Assembly: GCF_029961185.1 (NCBI RefSeq)
Contig: NZ_JASBQQ010000005.1
Location: forward strand, 1-64,000
Direction of reading: 5' to 3'
Length of the DNA stretch: 64,000 bases
Source: Albidovulum aestuarii
GTDB taxonomy: Bacteria > Pseudomonadota > Alphaproteobacteria > Rhodobacterales > Rhodobacteraceae
Shown here: piece by piece, positions 32,701 to 40,942 of the stretch
Position numbering within the stretch: position 1 is the stretch's first letter
How the letters are laid out: each line of letters opens with the position of its first letter
Notes under the pieces: generated by a model
What the model saw: the letters and a program-made list of their open reading frames with translations, nothing else
Database searches by the model: none
What the model was told of the DNA's origin: nothing
Program-made: the position numbers and the translations under genes

Positions 32701-34887
32701 CTAGTCCGATAGCATCCTGAACAGTTCCGTCATTCGCATCAGGCGCCGGGCAAGGTATCCTGCGGCAAGACGGTGCAGATCCGCTGCGGCAGCCCGACCG
32801 TCCAGACTGTTAGGTATCCGGTCGAGGTCGATCTTCAGCACCTCTGCATCCGCGTCCGCTAACACCCCTGCCGTACGCGGCACACCTGCATAATAGGCAA
32901 TCTCCCCGACAAGGGCACCCGGAACAAATCGTGCAACAACGAGTTTCCGACCATCATCGCCGGCGATCTCGGCGCGAAGCTGACCAGCAAGAAGCTGGTA
33001 GATCGCTGTCGACTCGCTGCCTTCTGACACCAGAGTCATGCCTTGCTTCAGTTTCAGTCTCTCGGAAAATTCTGAGGTGTCGAGCGTCGGGTAGTCAGCA
33101 CAAAGACTATTCAGAACGCCATCAACGGCTTCATCCAATTTGTCCTGACCAAGTTGCCTGGTCTCGATTTCCAGAAGTGCGTCGTCGAGTGTCCGATAAA
33201 GCGATGCATCAATGTGGTGACCTGCGGTCTCAAGCCGTCCGGAAATCTTGTCTGAGAGTCCGGACAGAAAGAACTCCGCGCGATTCCGATCGCACAACTC
33301 TCCGATCCGGTAGAAGGAGAAGGCCGCCGACGAGTCTACGCCGGTGACCCGTGACAGGTCGAACACCACGTATCTTGGCGGGTCCTCATGTTCGAACTCG
33401 ATACGCAGACTATCGAGCAGCCTGCTTGCCGTTCCAAAGAACAAGAAACCCCCAAGCTCGAATATTCGAGTTTCTCTTCCTTTCCTTCCAAGAAAAGCAA
33501 GTTCGTCATGACCACGCTCTACCGAGGACCGGCGCAACGCCCCGCTGGATCTTAGTCGCACGACGTCGATCCCGGCATATGACACAATGAACATGATGGC
33601 GGCTGCGAACAGTCCCACAACCAGCGCCTCAAGAAATCCAACTCCAGCCGCGGTAACAAGTATGACGCCGATGATGGCCATGTCGCCGGCCGGAAGGCGG
33701 CGGCGTTGAACCCAAAGCCAGTCATACAGCAGGTCGATCCCGAGAAAGGCGATGACACTTGCCGCAAGTCCGACCGGCAATGCGCCTATGACCGAGGCAC
33801 CGAAGAACAGGGTAAGGGCAGAGGCGACGGCTACGGTCCACCCCGCCAGCGGCCCGACTAGCCCCATTCTGTTCGCCAGCAAGGTTTCACCCAGAAGGTG
33901 GTATCCGACCAAACCGCCGGTGGCTCCTGCCGCCACGTTCGCCACACCGGTGGATTTCAGATCGTGTTCAAAATCGAGTTCTTTTCCAAGTGCAACTTCA
34001 ATGGCGCTCGCGTTGAGAAGCAGGCCGACGACTGCGACTGCTGCGATGGCAATGACCGTCGCTGACTGCTTTAGGATGAGTGCCCAGTCCGCCAGCAAGG
34101 GAATCTCGAGTGACAAGCCCCGGAGAAAATAGTTGGACTCAAAAGGACCAAGAAGCAGACCCTTCTCCGCAGCTTCCGAAAGATTGAGGCCGATTAGCCA
34201 GAGTGCGATGTAAAACCCGGCCAAGCCAACAAAGAGAATGGCCGGTAGCACAAAACTGGACCGCGATAGCCGGACAGCGACAACGGCCAACACGCTAAAG
34301 ACAATCCATGGTACCCAGCGAACCATGGCGTCGGACTCAAAAAGACGCTGAACGTTCCAGACCGTGATACTGTCCTTCATCAGCATGGAGAGCGAGCCCG
34401 TGACAAGCAGAAATCCCGTCGCCGCAAGCAAGCCGCCGATCACCGAATAGGGGATGAACCGTGCGATCGCACCGAGCCGAAAATACCCGGCGACGTAGAA
34501 AGTTACACCGCTCAATAACGTCGATACACCAATGAAGGTTGCCACGGTCGCAAAGGTGGAATTCGATGCCGCCGACGCAGATGCCCCGGCAATCGCCGCG
34601 GCCGCGCCAGCCATCAGGATGGTAGGAACATCCTGCGCATGACATATAGAGCCGCGGTAGGATGCTGTCTGCGCCACAATCACGGGCATCGCGATGGACC
34701 CGAGAAGGGCGAGTCCGATACCCTTAGAAAGATGAACCGTGAGTGGCCCAGCATAGACGAACGCAGCAAACGATATTGCGAACGAAACACTGAGCGCCGC
34801 AAGGACGAATGCCGCCACGAGAGTGCTCGCGGCGCTGGAAAGCGACCGGGAAGAGCGCACGTCCCTTTCTATGGTGAGCCGACTCAA
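32701..34887 (-). CDS. SulP-type anion transporter with STAS and CNB domains
   Basis: A 728-aa protein. About ten membrane helices (residues about 15-415) include the SulP-type segments VSFAISFAAFVYAGPL, GLVGYHLLGETLLANRMG and ALPVGLAASVIAFLGIDLLYD. A STAS domain follows (about 465-560; RYVVFDLSRVTGVDSSAAFSF). The C-terminal CNB domain (about 600-720) has GALVGEIAYYAGVPRTAG, that is an intact phosphate cassette with GE and Arg (PRTA). The open frame begins with TTG at 34887, without a strong ribosome site. Transport of an anion gated by cAMP or cGMP is the natural reading. It is the only CNB protein of the island with a fully canonical cassette. Confidence 0.88.
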   Translation of the reverse strand: MSRLTIERDVRSSRSLSSAASTLVAAFVLAALSVSFAISFAAFVYAGPLTVHLSKGIGLALLGSIAMPVIVAQTASYRGSICHAQDVPTILMAGAAAAIAGASASAASNSTFATVATFIGVSTLLSGVTFYVAGYFRLGAIARFIPYSVIGGLLAATGFLLVTGSLSMLMKDSITVWNVQRLFESDAMVRWVPWIVFSVLAVVAVRLSRSSFVLPAILFVGLAGFYIALWLIGLNLSEAAEKGLLLGPFESNYFLRGLSLEIPLLADWALILKQSATVIAIAAVAVVGLLLNASAIEVALGKELDFEHDLKSTGVANVAAGATGGLVGYHLLGETLLANRMGLVGPLAGWTVAVASALTLFFGASVIGALPVGLAASVIAFLGIDLLYDWLWVQRRRLPAGDMAIIGVILVTAAGVGFLEALVVGLFAAAIMFIVSYAGIDVVRLRSSGALRRSSVERGHDELAFLGRKGRETRIFELGGFLFFGTASRLLDSLRIEFEHEDPPRYVVFDLSRVTGVDSSAAFSFYRIGELCDRNRAEFFLSGLSDKISGRLETAGHHIDASLYRTLDDALLEIETRQLGQDKLDEAVDGVLNSLCADYPTLDTSEFSERLKLKQGMTLVSEGSESTAIYQLLAGQLRAEIAGDDGRKLVVARFVPGALVGEIAYYAGVPRTAGVLADADAEVLKIDLDRIPNSLDGRAAAADLHRLAAGYLARRLMRMTELFRMLSD

Positions 34888-35186
34888 GCCAAGTCTCGTC
34901 TCTGCCGGGCAATAACGAGCCTTGCTTGCTGATGCTGAGACACCAGGACCGTGTCAAGAAGGATGTAATGTTGCAACGCGCCAAAAACCTTGAATCTTCC
35001 CGATGTCTAAACGGCGGCATCCGTTTGGAATTTCATCGAAGCATTGTCTGACATCGACGTATTAAACCGATCTGCCCGGTCCGGCGCAACTCTGATTGTT
35101 TGCCCGCATGACCGTATTTCTCTTTTTATTTGAAGGCCATTTGTGCTACCGCTGGTAAGTTCATGATTACTCTGGGGGGGTTGGTT
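34888..35186. promoter_or_regulatory. Divergent region between the SulP-CNB and FecR genes
   Basis: 299 bases holding both promoters. A G-rich ribosome site (GGGGGGG, 35174-35180) precedes the ATG at 35187. No symmetric operator was noticed. Confidence 0.45.
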
Positions 35187-36023
35187 ATGAAGTTGCTTTC
35201 GCTTGTTTTCGGCGCTTTTTTTGGTTTTTCTGTTTTGGTTCCTTGCCCGGTATTAGCTCAGTCGGGTGAAGTCGTAAAAGTTACTCAACCGGCGATAATT
35301 GTTCGGGATGGCCAGCGAACCCAGCTAGAGTTGGGTGATGCTGTCAATGTTGGCGAAACCATCGTTACGGGCGGCAGCGCCGAGGCCCAGATCGTTTTTT
35401 CCGATCAGACCAGAATTGTCGTCGGACCGAACTCGCAATTGCGGGTAGATACGCTTTTGTTTAACTCAAACTCATCGGCCAAACGCTTCGCGGTTACTGC
35501 AGCCAAGGGGACGTTCAGATTTCTCAGTGGCAAGAGCCCGAGTAAGGCCTATTCGGTCCGCACACCAATTGCGACGATGGGTGTGCGCGGAACGGCGTTC
35601 GATTTCGCAGTTCCGGCAAAAGACTACACTGATCTGGTGGTCCATGACGGCGAGGTTCGCTTTTGCCGACAGGGCGTTTCCACATGTGCGAGCGTACCGA
35701 GTGGATGCCAGACCGTGCGCATGCAGAAGAAGCTGTTGACGCAGCCTGCGACGAATGCGGATCGTCAGAAGGTCCTCGGCGAGGCCTTTCCATATGCTAT
35801 CGATCAGAGTTCGCTAAGGAATGACTTTCATACTGCAATCGAGAGCTGCAAAGGGCGCGGCGCCACGGCGTTGAGGCAGATCAACCTTCCCTCGATCGCT
35901 TCGAGGCAACTGCAACGGGATGATCCTAAACGACGTGCAGCCAATGTGAGGCCAGAGGAGCCCCGCGAGGAGGACGAAAGACCAGAGGAACCCGACGAAC
36001 GTGAAGATGATTTGCTGGAATGA
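35187..36023 (+). CDS. FecR-domain exported protein
   Basis: A 278-aa protein. The start at 35187 follows a G-rich site and opens a clear Sec signal (MKLLSLVFGAFFGFSVLVPC, cut after VLA-Q). The FecR domain (about residues 30-160) shows VNVGETIVTGGSAEAQIVFSD, VGPNSQLRVD and TPIATMGVRGTAFDF, the last typical of FecR-type peptidoglycan/LPS-linked proteins. The C-terminus is strongly charged (EEPREEDERPEEPDE). The CHASE2 cyclase gene follows after 59 bases. FecR-CHASE2 cyclase pairs are common in proteobacteria, with FecR likely the periplasmic partner or sensor. It is not a TonB-siderophore regulator; no sigma factor is near. Confidence 0.85.
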   Translation: MKLLSLVFGAFFGFSVLVPCPVLAQSGEVVKVTQPAIIVRDGQRTQLELGDAVNVGETIVTGGSAEAQIVFSDQTRIVVGPNSQLRVDTLLFNSNSSAKRFAVTAAKGTFRFLSGKSPSKAYSVRTPIATMGVRGTAFDFAVPAKDYTDLVVHDGEVRFCRQGVSTCASVPSGCQTVRMQKKLLTQPATNADRQKVLGEAFPYAIDQSSLRNDFHTAIESCKGRGATALRQINLPSIASRQLQRDDPKRRAANVRPEEPREEDERPEEPDEREDDLLE

Positions 36024-36082
36024 TCTGAGCGTATTCCGGTGCTGAGCAGGGGTTTCGGCGCTGTTTCGACCGAGGTCTTTTG

Positions 36083-38272
36083 ATGGCGCGTCGTCGATAC
36101 CGTGTTGTTTACGCCCTCATGGCGCTTGGATTCGTTGGGTTTCTCGCGGCGATACGGATTTCGGATCCTGCACCGATGGTTGCCTTGCGCGAGGCATATT
36201 TCGACCAACTTCAGCAACTTCGCCCCAGACAGGCGGTCGATCTTCCGGTGCGCGTCATCGATGTTGATGAGGCGTCATTGTCCCGGTTGGGGCAATGGCC
36301 CTGGCCCCGGCATGTATTGGCAAGGTTAAACGAAAGACTGGCCGAACTGGGAGCGGCCGTCGTCGTTTATGATGTCCTTTTCGCAGAGACTGACAGGCTT
36401 TCCATATCGCGCTTGCTGGACGACCCAATCGTGGCAGACGCGCTTGCCGGTGTGGATGGAGTGACCGCAATCGAGCAACTGGATTTTGACCAGATGTTTG
36501 CCGGGTCAATGAGCCGACTTCCCGTGGTCCTTGGCGTTTCGCATGCAGGCGGTAGCGGTCAGCGCGCACAAGATGCCAAGGCGGGGTTTGTTCAGGTTGG
36601 AGGCGGGGTCGATGGTGTTCCGGTGCTTCCGACAGTTACAGGGATTGTTCCGGTACTTTATGATGCCGCGACCGGCCTAGGCAGCATCAATGTAAGTCCG
36701 TCGGGGTCGGGCGGAGTGGTCCGCGAGGTTCCCCTGATCTGGAAAACCGAAAGCGGATTTCTTCCCAGTCTCGCGGTTGAAGCCCTGCGCATCGCGCTGC
36801 AGGAAAGCACTTTCATTCTTCAGAGCGATCCGTCTGACATCGGTTTGTCGGGAATTCGGATCGGCGCCTACAATGTGCCAACCAATGAACAGGGGCAGTT
36901 CCGGGTTCACTACCGGCCCGACACGTCCGACCTGTATGTATCAGCATATAAAGTGCTCGACCGCGATCACGACCAAGAGACGAGACAATGGCTTGAAGGC
37001 AGCATCGTGTTCGTCGGCACCTCGGCGGCGGGCCTTCTGGATATACGCAGGACCGCGCTTTCGGAAAGCATTCCCGGCGTTTCCATCCACGCGCAGATCG
37101 TCGAACAGATCCTTCTTGAACACTATCTGACGCGAACAACGGTTCAGGACACTATCGAAGTCGCGCTTTTTGCGACGACCTGCCTGCTGGTTTTTCTTGC
37201 GTTGATTTTATTTGGACCAGTGATCTCGGTAATTTTGGGTGGAATTGCCGGCGCGGCCACGTTTGCTCTTTCCTGGCAACTTTATGCGGTCAATGGCATC
37301 CTCCTAGACGCAACCTTTCCGGCTCTTGGTGGCTTTCTTGTTTTCACCGCTCTGACGGCATTTCAGTTCATCGTAATTGATCGTGAAAAGCGAATGATCC
37401 GTGGCTCATTCTCGAAATACGTGTCACCAACGATCTTGAGCGAGATTGAGAAAAAAGGTCACGAGCTCAAGCTTGGCGGCGACATGCGCGATGTGCTGGT
37501 CATGTTTTCTGATATTCGTGAATTCACTCCGTTGAGTGAATCCGTTTCAGCGGAGGATCTTGTCGTATTGCTGAACGACCTGTTTTCAGAATTAACTGAC
37601 GAAATTCTGGCAGAGAGCGGCACAATCGACAAATACATTGGCGACTCGATAATGGCCTTCTGGAACGCGCCGGTGCCAGTGGAAAACTATCACTCGCGGG
37701 CCTGCAACGCTGCGCTGAGGATGCGTGCAAAACTGGCGGCATTCTCGGACAAACGGGACCGCGTGGGTCAACGTCAAATCCGCATGGCAACCGGTCTTGC
37801 ATCCGGGTCGGCATGCGTCGGTAACATGGGCTCAAGGGACAGATACAATTACTCGGTCATCGGCGCAGTCGTGAACGAAGCGGCGCGCATCGAAACCGCG
37901 TGTCGGGAAGTCGGCTATGATATTGTCGTGACCAAGGCGGTTGCCGATCATGCCAGGGGACTGGCGCTGCTGGAAGCCGGAGAACTCGACCTTAAGGGAG
38001 TGTCGCAACGAATGCCGGCGTTTCTGGTGGTCGGTGACGCCAGCATGTCAATGTCCGACAGCTTTCGGGCATTGGACGGTGCACATAAAAGTCTTGTTGC
38101 GGCGGTTCGTAACGGTGCGGACATTGTATCCAGTCTTTCAGAATGCCGGGACCTTTGTATGCGGGTAGACCCAGCTCTGCTGGACTTCTACAGCCGGATC
38201 GAAACTCGACGCTCAAACTTCCTGCCGGACCCGGGCAGGCGGCCTGAAGATCGCCCCGGCGTGGCGCAATAG
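36083..38272 (+). CDS. CHASE2-domain class III adenylate/guanylate cyclase
   Basis: A 729-aa protein. One N-terminal helix is followed by an extracytoplasmic CHASE2 sensor domain (about residues 30-340; VRVIDVDEASLSRLGQWPW is typical), three helices (about 350-440) and a class III cyclase domain (about 455-650). Key residues are Asp in MFSDIREFT, the base-recognising Lys in TIDKYIGDS with a metal Asp, and Asn/Arg in VNEAARIE. The second base-recognition position is Ser (NYSVIG), as in class IIIb enzymes, which often have Thr or Ser there. It should make cAMP (or cGMP) in response to a periplasmic signal, and is the obvious source for the nearby CNB proteins. Confidence 0.92.
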   Translation: MARRRYRVVYALMALGFVGFLAAIRISDPAPMVALREAYFDQLQQLRPRQAVDLPVRVIDVDEASLSRLGQWPWPRHVLARLNERLAELGAAVVVYDVLFAETDRLSISRLLDDPIVADALAGVDGVTAIEQLDFDQMFAGSMSRLPVVLGVSHAGGSGQRAQDAKAGFVQVGGGVDGVPVLPTVTGIVPVLYDAATGLGSINVSPSGSGGVVREVPLIWKTESGFLPSLAVEALRIALQESTFILQSDPSDIGLSGIRIGAYNVPTNEQGQFRVHYRPDTSDLYVSAYKVLDRDHDQETRQWLEGSIVFVGTSAAGLLDIRRTALSESIPGVSIHAQIVEQILLEHYLTRTTVQDTIEVALFATTCLLVFLALILFGPVISVILGGIAGAATFALSWQLYAVNGILLDATFPALGGFLVFTALTAFQFIVIDREKRMIRGSFSKYVSPTILSEIEKKGHELKLGGDMRDVLVMFSDIREFTPLSESVSAEDLVVLLNDLFSELTDEILAESGTIDKYIGDSIMAFWNAPVPVENYHSRACNAALRMRAKLAAFSDKRDRVGQRQIRMATGLASGSACVGNMGSRDRYNYSVIGAVVNEAARIETACREVGYDIVVTKAVADHARGLALLEAGELDLKGVSQRMPAFLVVGDASMSMSDSFRALDGAHKSLVAAVRNGADIVSSLSECRDLCMRVDPALLDFYSRIETRRSNFLPDPGRRPEDRPGVAQ

Positions 38273-38330
38273 GCTTCGGATTGACATGAGAAGTTGATGG
38301 CTGACAGTTCAGCCGAACGAGAGGAGTCTG

Positions 38331-38960
38331 GTGGTGATTTGGATTGAATTACTCGGATGGATTGCCGCCGGATTCACGATTGCCGCCTATTCAATGCGAA
38401 CCATGCTGCCCCTGCGTGTGGCCGCGATCTTCGCCAATGTTTTCTTCATTGCTTACGGTGGACTTGCCGGTGTTTACCCCAATCTGGCTCTTCATCTGCT
38501 GTTGTTGCCTTTCAACATTTTCCGGCTGGTGGAGATTCTGCGGGTAACCAGGCGCATACGCGCGGCAAGGAAGGCCGATATTGATTTCGACTGGCTGACG
38601 CAGCTGGTCTCGCCGCGAAGATTCGCCGACAAGGAGATCCTGTTCCGCAAAGGCGATCGACCCGACAATCTCTACTATGTAGTTTCTGGCACTATCCGAT
38701 TGTCCGAAGCCGATATTGTCCTGGGCGCCGGCGAGTTTCTGGGCGAAATCGCGTTTTTCACTGACGCCAAAGAGCGAACATTGACTGCTGTCTGCGATGG
38801 TCCTTGCGAGGTCGTGCCAATCGACGAGTCCACGTTCATGCGACTTTACTATCAGAACCCCGCCTTTGGCATGTATATCGTGCGCCTGATCTCGCGAAGA
38901 CTCCTTCAGGGCATGCGTGAAATGCCGCAAGTCTATGGCCCTGTTGTCAAAAATGTCTAA
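38331..38960 (+). CDS. Small membrane protein with a CNB domain (D)
   Basis: A 209-aa protein. Three helices (about residues 3-70; LLGWIAAGFTIAAYSM, VAAIFANVFFIAYGG, LHLLLLPFNIF) lead to a CNB fold (about 95-195) with LYYVVSGTIRLSEAD and GEFLGEIAFFTDAKERTLTA. With one extra residue in the loop, the Arg of ERT aligns with the conserved cassette Arg, so nucleotide binding may be kept. GTG start at 38331, 58 bases after the cyclase gene stop on the same strand, so they probably form one operon: the messenger-making enzyme beside a likely receptor. The layout is most like gene B. Confidence 0.78.
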   Translation: MVIWIELLGWIAAGFTIAAYSMRTMLPLRVAAIFANVFFIAYGGLAGVYPNLALHLLLLPFNIFRLVEILRVTRRIRAARKADIDFDWLTQLVSPRRFADKEILFRKGDRPDNLYYVVSGTIRLSEADIVLGAGEFLGEIAFFTDAKERTLTAVCDGPCEVVPIDESTFMRLYYQNPAFGMYIVRLISRRLLQGMREMPQVYGPVVKNV

Positions 38961-39092
38961 AAACAGGCCCGGAGCAGCCGGACGCGACCGCAGCGAAGCG
39001 ACGACAATTAATTAGAATTTATTCCGGCCTGTAGATAAGATCAAAAAAAAGGGGATAACTTGGTTTGAAAAAGCCGTACTTTTACGCACGGG

Positions 39093-39479
39093 GTGAATGT
39101 GAGCGATGAGATCAGTTGGGTGCTCCGCCTAGCGGTGCTCCTACAATTCAAGCACCTTTTAGCGGATTTCATGCTTCAGAATGCATACATTCTGAACAAT
39201 CGCAGCAAGTGGGGCCATCCTGGTGGCATTTTACATGCTGCAATACATGTTGTCGGCTCGCTGATAGTACTGGCTGTCATGGCCGTTCCGGCCCAGTACA
39301 TTGTCCGCCTTTTGATTTTCGAGGGTTTCGTTCACTACCACATCGACTGGATCAAGGATAACGTCGGCAAACGATACAATCTCACACCCGACAATCGTTC
39401 GTTCTGGGTGTTGACGGGGTTGGATCAGTACATGCATCAACTGACATATGTCGCAATGATTATCTATTGTGTAAGCTGA
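39093..39479 (+). CDS. DUF3307 membrane protein
   Basis: A 128-aa membrane protein of the DUF3307 family. Evidence is the HLLADFMLQ motif (residues about 21-29), HPGGILHAAIHVVGSL, HYHIDWIKDN and the closing DQYMHQLTYVAMIIY. Several His/Asp residues lie near the membrane, as is usual in the family. Function is unknown; homologues often lie near SatD-like regulators, which are absent here. The start is GTG at 39093, with an alternative GTG at 39099. It stands between the cyclase/CNB operon and a decayed IS6 copy. Confidence 0.75.
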   Translation: MNVSDEISWVLRLAVLLQFKHLLADFMLQNAYILNNRSKWGHPGGILHAAIHVVGSLIVLAVMAVPAQYIVRLLIFEGFVHYHIDWIKDNVGKRYNLTPDNRSFWVLTGLDQYMHQLTYVAMIIYCVS

Positions 39480-39534
39480 GCGGCCACGGCCCAAGTATCT
39501 GTATAGATCGTTCGTTCTGCTCTCCGTCGAAAGC

Positions 39535-39752
39535 CCCTTTATTCGGTTCCCGGCGAATGCGAGGGCGTTACAAGTTCGCCGTCGTCCACGCATCCGTCTC
39601 AAACCACTTCATCCGGGAACGCTGCCTCTCCAACCATACATCATCAAGGCGAACCGCACCGCTGCTCTCACCGAGTGGCGCGGCCTTTGCGCGGCATAAG
39701 GGACAGTAAGACTTGACTGGCAGAGACTGGTTCGAAATAGTCTGCCAGCTCC
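39535..39752 (+). mobile_element. IS6-type copy 5, 3' remnant
   Basis: About 70 codons of the transposase C-terminus remain (RYKFAVVHASVSNHFIRERCLS), followed by a frameshift into KANRTAALTEWRGLCAA and a stop at 39699. A right terminal repeat with a T in place of the usual A ends at about 39752. The 5' three-quarters are missing. It has the same orientation as the other copies and marks the right edge of the accessory region. Confidence 0.8.
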
Positions 39753-39910
39753 GCCACAGCCCGGATGGAACCGAAGCTCAGTCCTGCAAAGAAGGCGAGA
39801 GCGCAGTGTGCTCTGCCGTCATCGTCGGCCAACTCCTCCAAACGATCTTGTGAGCGGGTGTGACGCGATGCCCCGTGACGCCGGATGGTGGATCGGCTAA
39901 GGCTGGTTTC

Positions 39911-40663
39911 ATGTTGGAAACCGGTATCATTGACGCAGGTTTTGCCCTCGCGGCGCTGATCGCGCTCTTTGCGGGGTTGCTGTCTTTCCTCAGCCCCTGT
40001 GTGCTGCCGATCGTGCCGCCCTACCTCGCCTATATGGGCGGGATCAGCATGGGCGAACTGCAGGGCGACGGGGCAGGGCGGCGGCGGACGCTTTTCGCGG
40101 CCTTGTTCTTTGTCCTTGGCCTGTCGACGGTCTTCCTGTTGCTTGGGGCGGCGGCCTCGGCTTTTGGCAGGATGATCACGCCATGGATGGACTGGTTCAA
40201 CACTGGTGCCGGGATCGTGGTGATGGTGTTCGGGGCGCATTTTCTGGGCGTAATCACGCTGCCCTTTCTGAACCGCGAGGCGCGGATTGACGCGGGTGAC
40301 AAAGGCGGATCGGCTTTTGGCGCCTATATTCTCGGCCTTGCCTTCGCCTTCGGCTGGACCCCCTGTATCGGCCCGCAGTTGGGCATGATCCTGTCGCTGG
40401 TGATCGACGAGGCGTCGTTGACCCGGGGCACGGCTTTGTTGGCGGTCTATGCCGCCGGGTTGGGCCTGCCCTTCCTGATCGTCGCCGCCTTCCTGCCACG
40501 TCTGACCGGATTCATGGGGCTGCTGAAACGCCATATGGAGCGGATCGAGCGGGTGATGGGGCTGCTGCTGTGGACCATCGGCCTTCTGATGCTCACCGGT
40601 GGATTCAGCCAGTTCTCCTATTGGCTTCTGGAAACCTTCCCGGCTCTGGCACTGGTGGGCTGA
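39911..40663 (+). CDS. ccdA: CcdA-type thiol-disulfide membrane transporter
   Basis: A 250-aa, six-helix protein. It has the two redox-active cysteines in LSFLSPCVLPIVPP (residue about 31) and GWTPCIGPQLG (about 157), as in CcdA, the short relative of DsbD that carries reducing power to the periplasm for cytochrome c maturation and other thiol proteins. Start at 39911, the ATG that gives a first helix of normal length. The length matches the family. It is not obviously linked to its neighbours. A possible hairpin (GCCCACA ... TGTGGGC, 40716-40739) lies downstream, without a T-run. Confidence 0.92.
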   Translation: MLETGIIDAGFALAALIALFAGLLSFLSPCVLPIVPPYLAYMGGISMGELQGDGAGRRRTLFAALFFVLGLSTVFLLLGAAASAFGRMITPWMDWFNTGAGIVVMVFGAHFLGVITLPFLNREARIDAGDKGGSAFGAYILGLAFAFGWTPCIGPQLGMILSLVIDEASLTRGTALLAVYAAGLGLPFLIVAAFLPRLTGFMGLLKRHMERIERVMGLLLWTIGLLMLTGGFSQFSYWLLETFPALALVG

Positions 40664-40896
40664 CCGGCCCGTTTTCGCACCAAAAGCCCTTAAAACGGAT
40701 GATTTAAGCCCGAACGCCCACAGTTGGGCGCATGTGGGCTACCGGCTGCGTCCGATCGACGTGAAGGGTGTTGCGCTGTGCTAGAAATAGTCGGGCGGAC
40801 GGCACGATTCGGCCGTTAGCAAGGATGGTTTAGGCCGGGACAGGCGATGTCACGGAAAGGGTATTTGAGGGTGACAAAGTTCGGCAGAAACCGGAA

Positions 40897-40942
40897 GGAG
40901 CGCAGGGCGCTCCACCCAATTGGCGCGGGCTCAGCCGCGCCA
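40897..40942 (-). terminator. Tandem GC-rich hairpins at the end of the epimerase gene
   Basis: Read on the minus strand: TGGCGCGG-6 bases-CCGCGCCA (complement of 40921-40942, spanning the stop codon), then GGAGCGC-CCT-GCGCTCC (40897-40913) followed by TTCC. Two perfect stems of 8 and 7 bp close together fit a rho-independent terminator, although the T-run is weak. Confidence 0.5.

Noticed and set aside
35187-36023. FecR as part of an iron-siderophore regulatory system
   Set aside because: There is no ECF sigma factor or TonB receptor nearby, and the protein has a Sec signal and pairs with a CHASE2 cyclase.
36083-38272. Loss of a base-recognition Asp in the CHASE2 cyclase (VIGAVVN)
   Set aside because: The Ala is not at the recognition position. 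The residue that counts is the Ser of NYSVIG, and Thr or Ser there is normal for class IIIb cyclases.
38331-38960. CNB protein D lacking the phosphate Arg, like genes A to C
   Set aside because: A first alignment put Glu at the Arg position, but adding one loop residue aligns the Arg of ERT and the downstream EVVPID strand much better. It is treated as Arg-containing.
39668-40534. A 288-codon minus-strand open frame
   Set aside because: It is antisense to ccdA, with a charged low-complexity product typical of a shadow frame.
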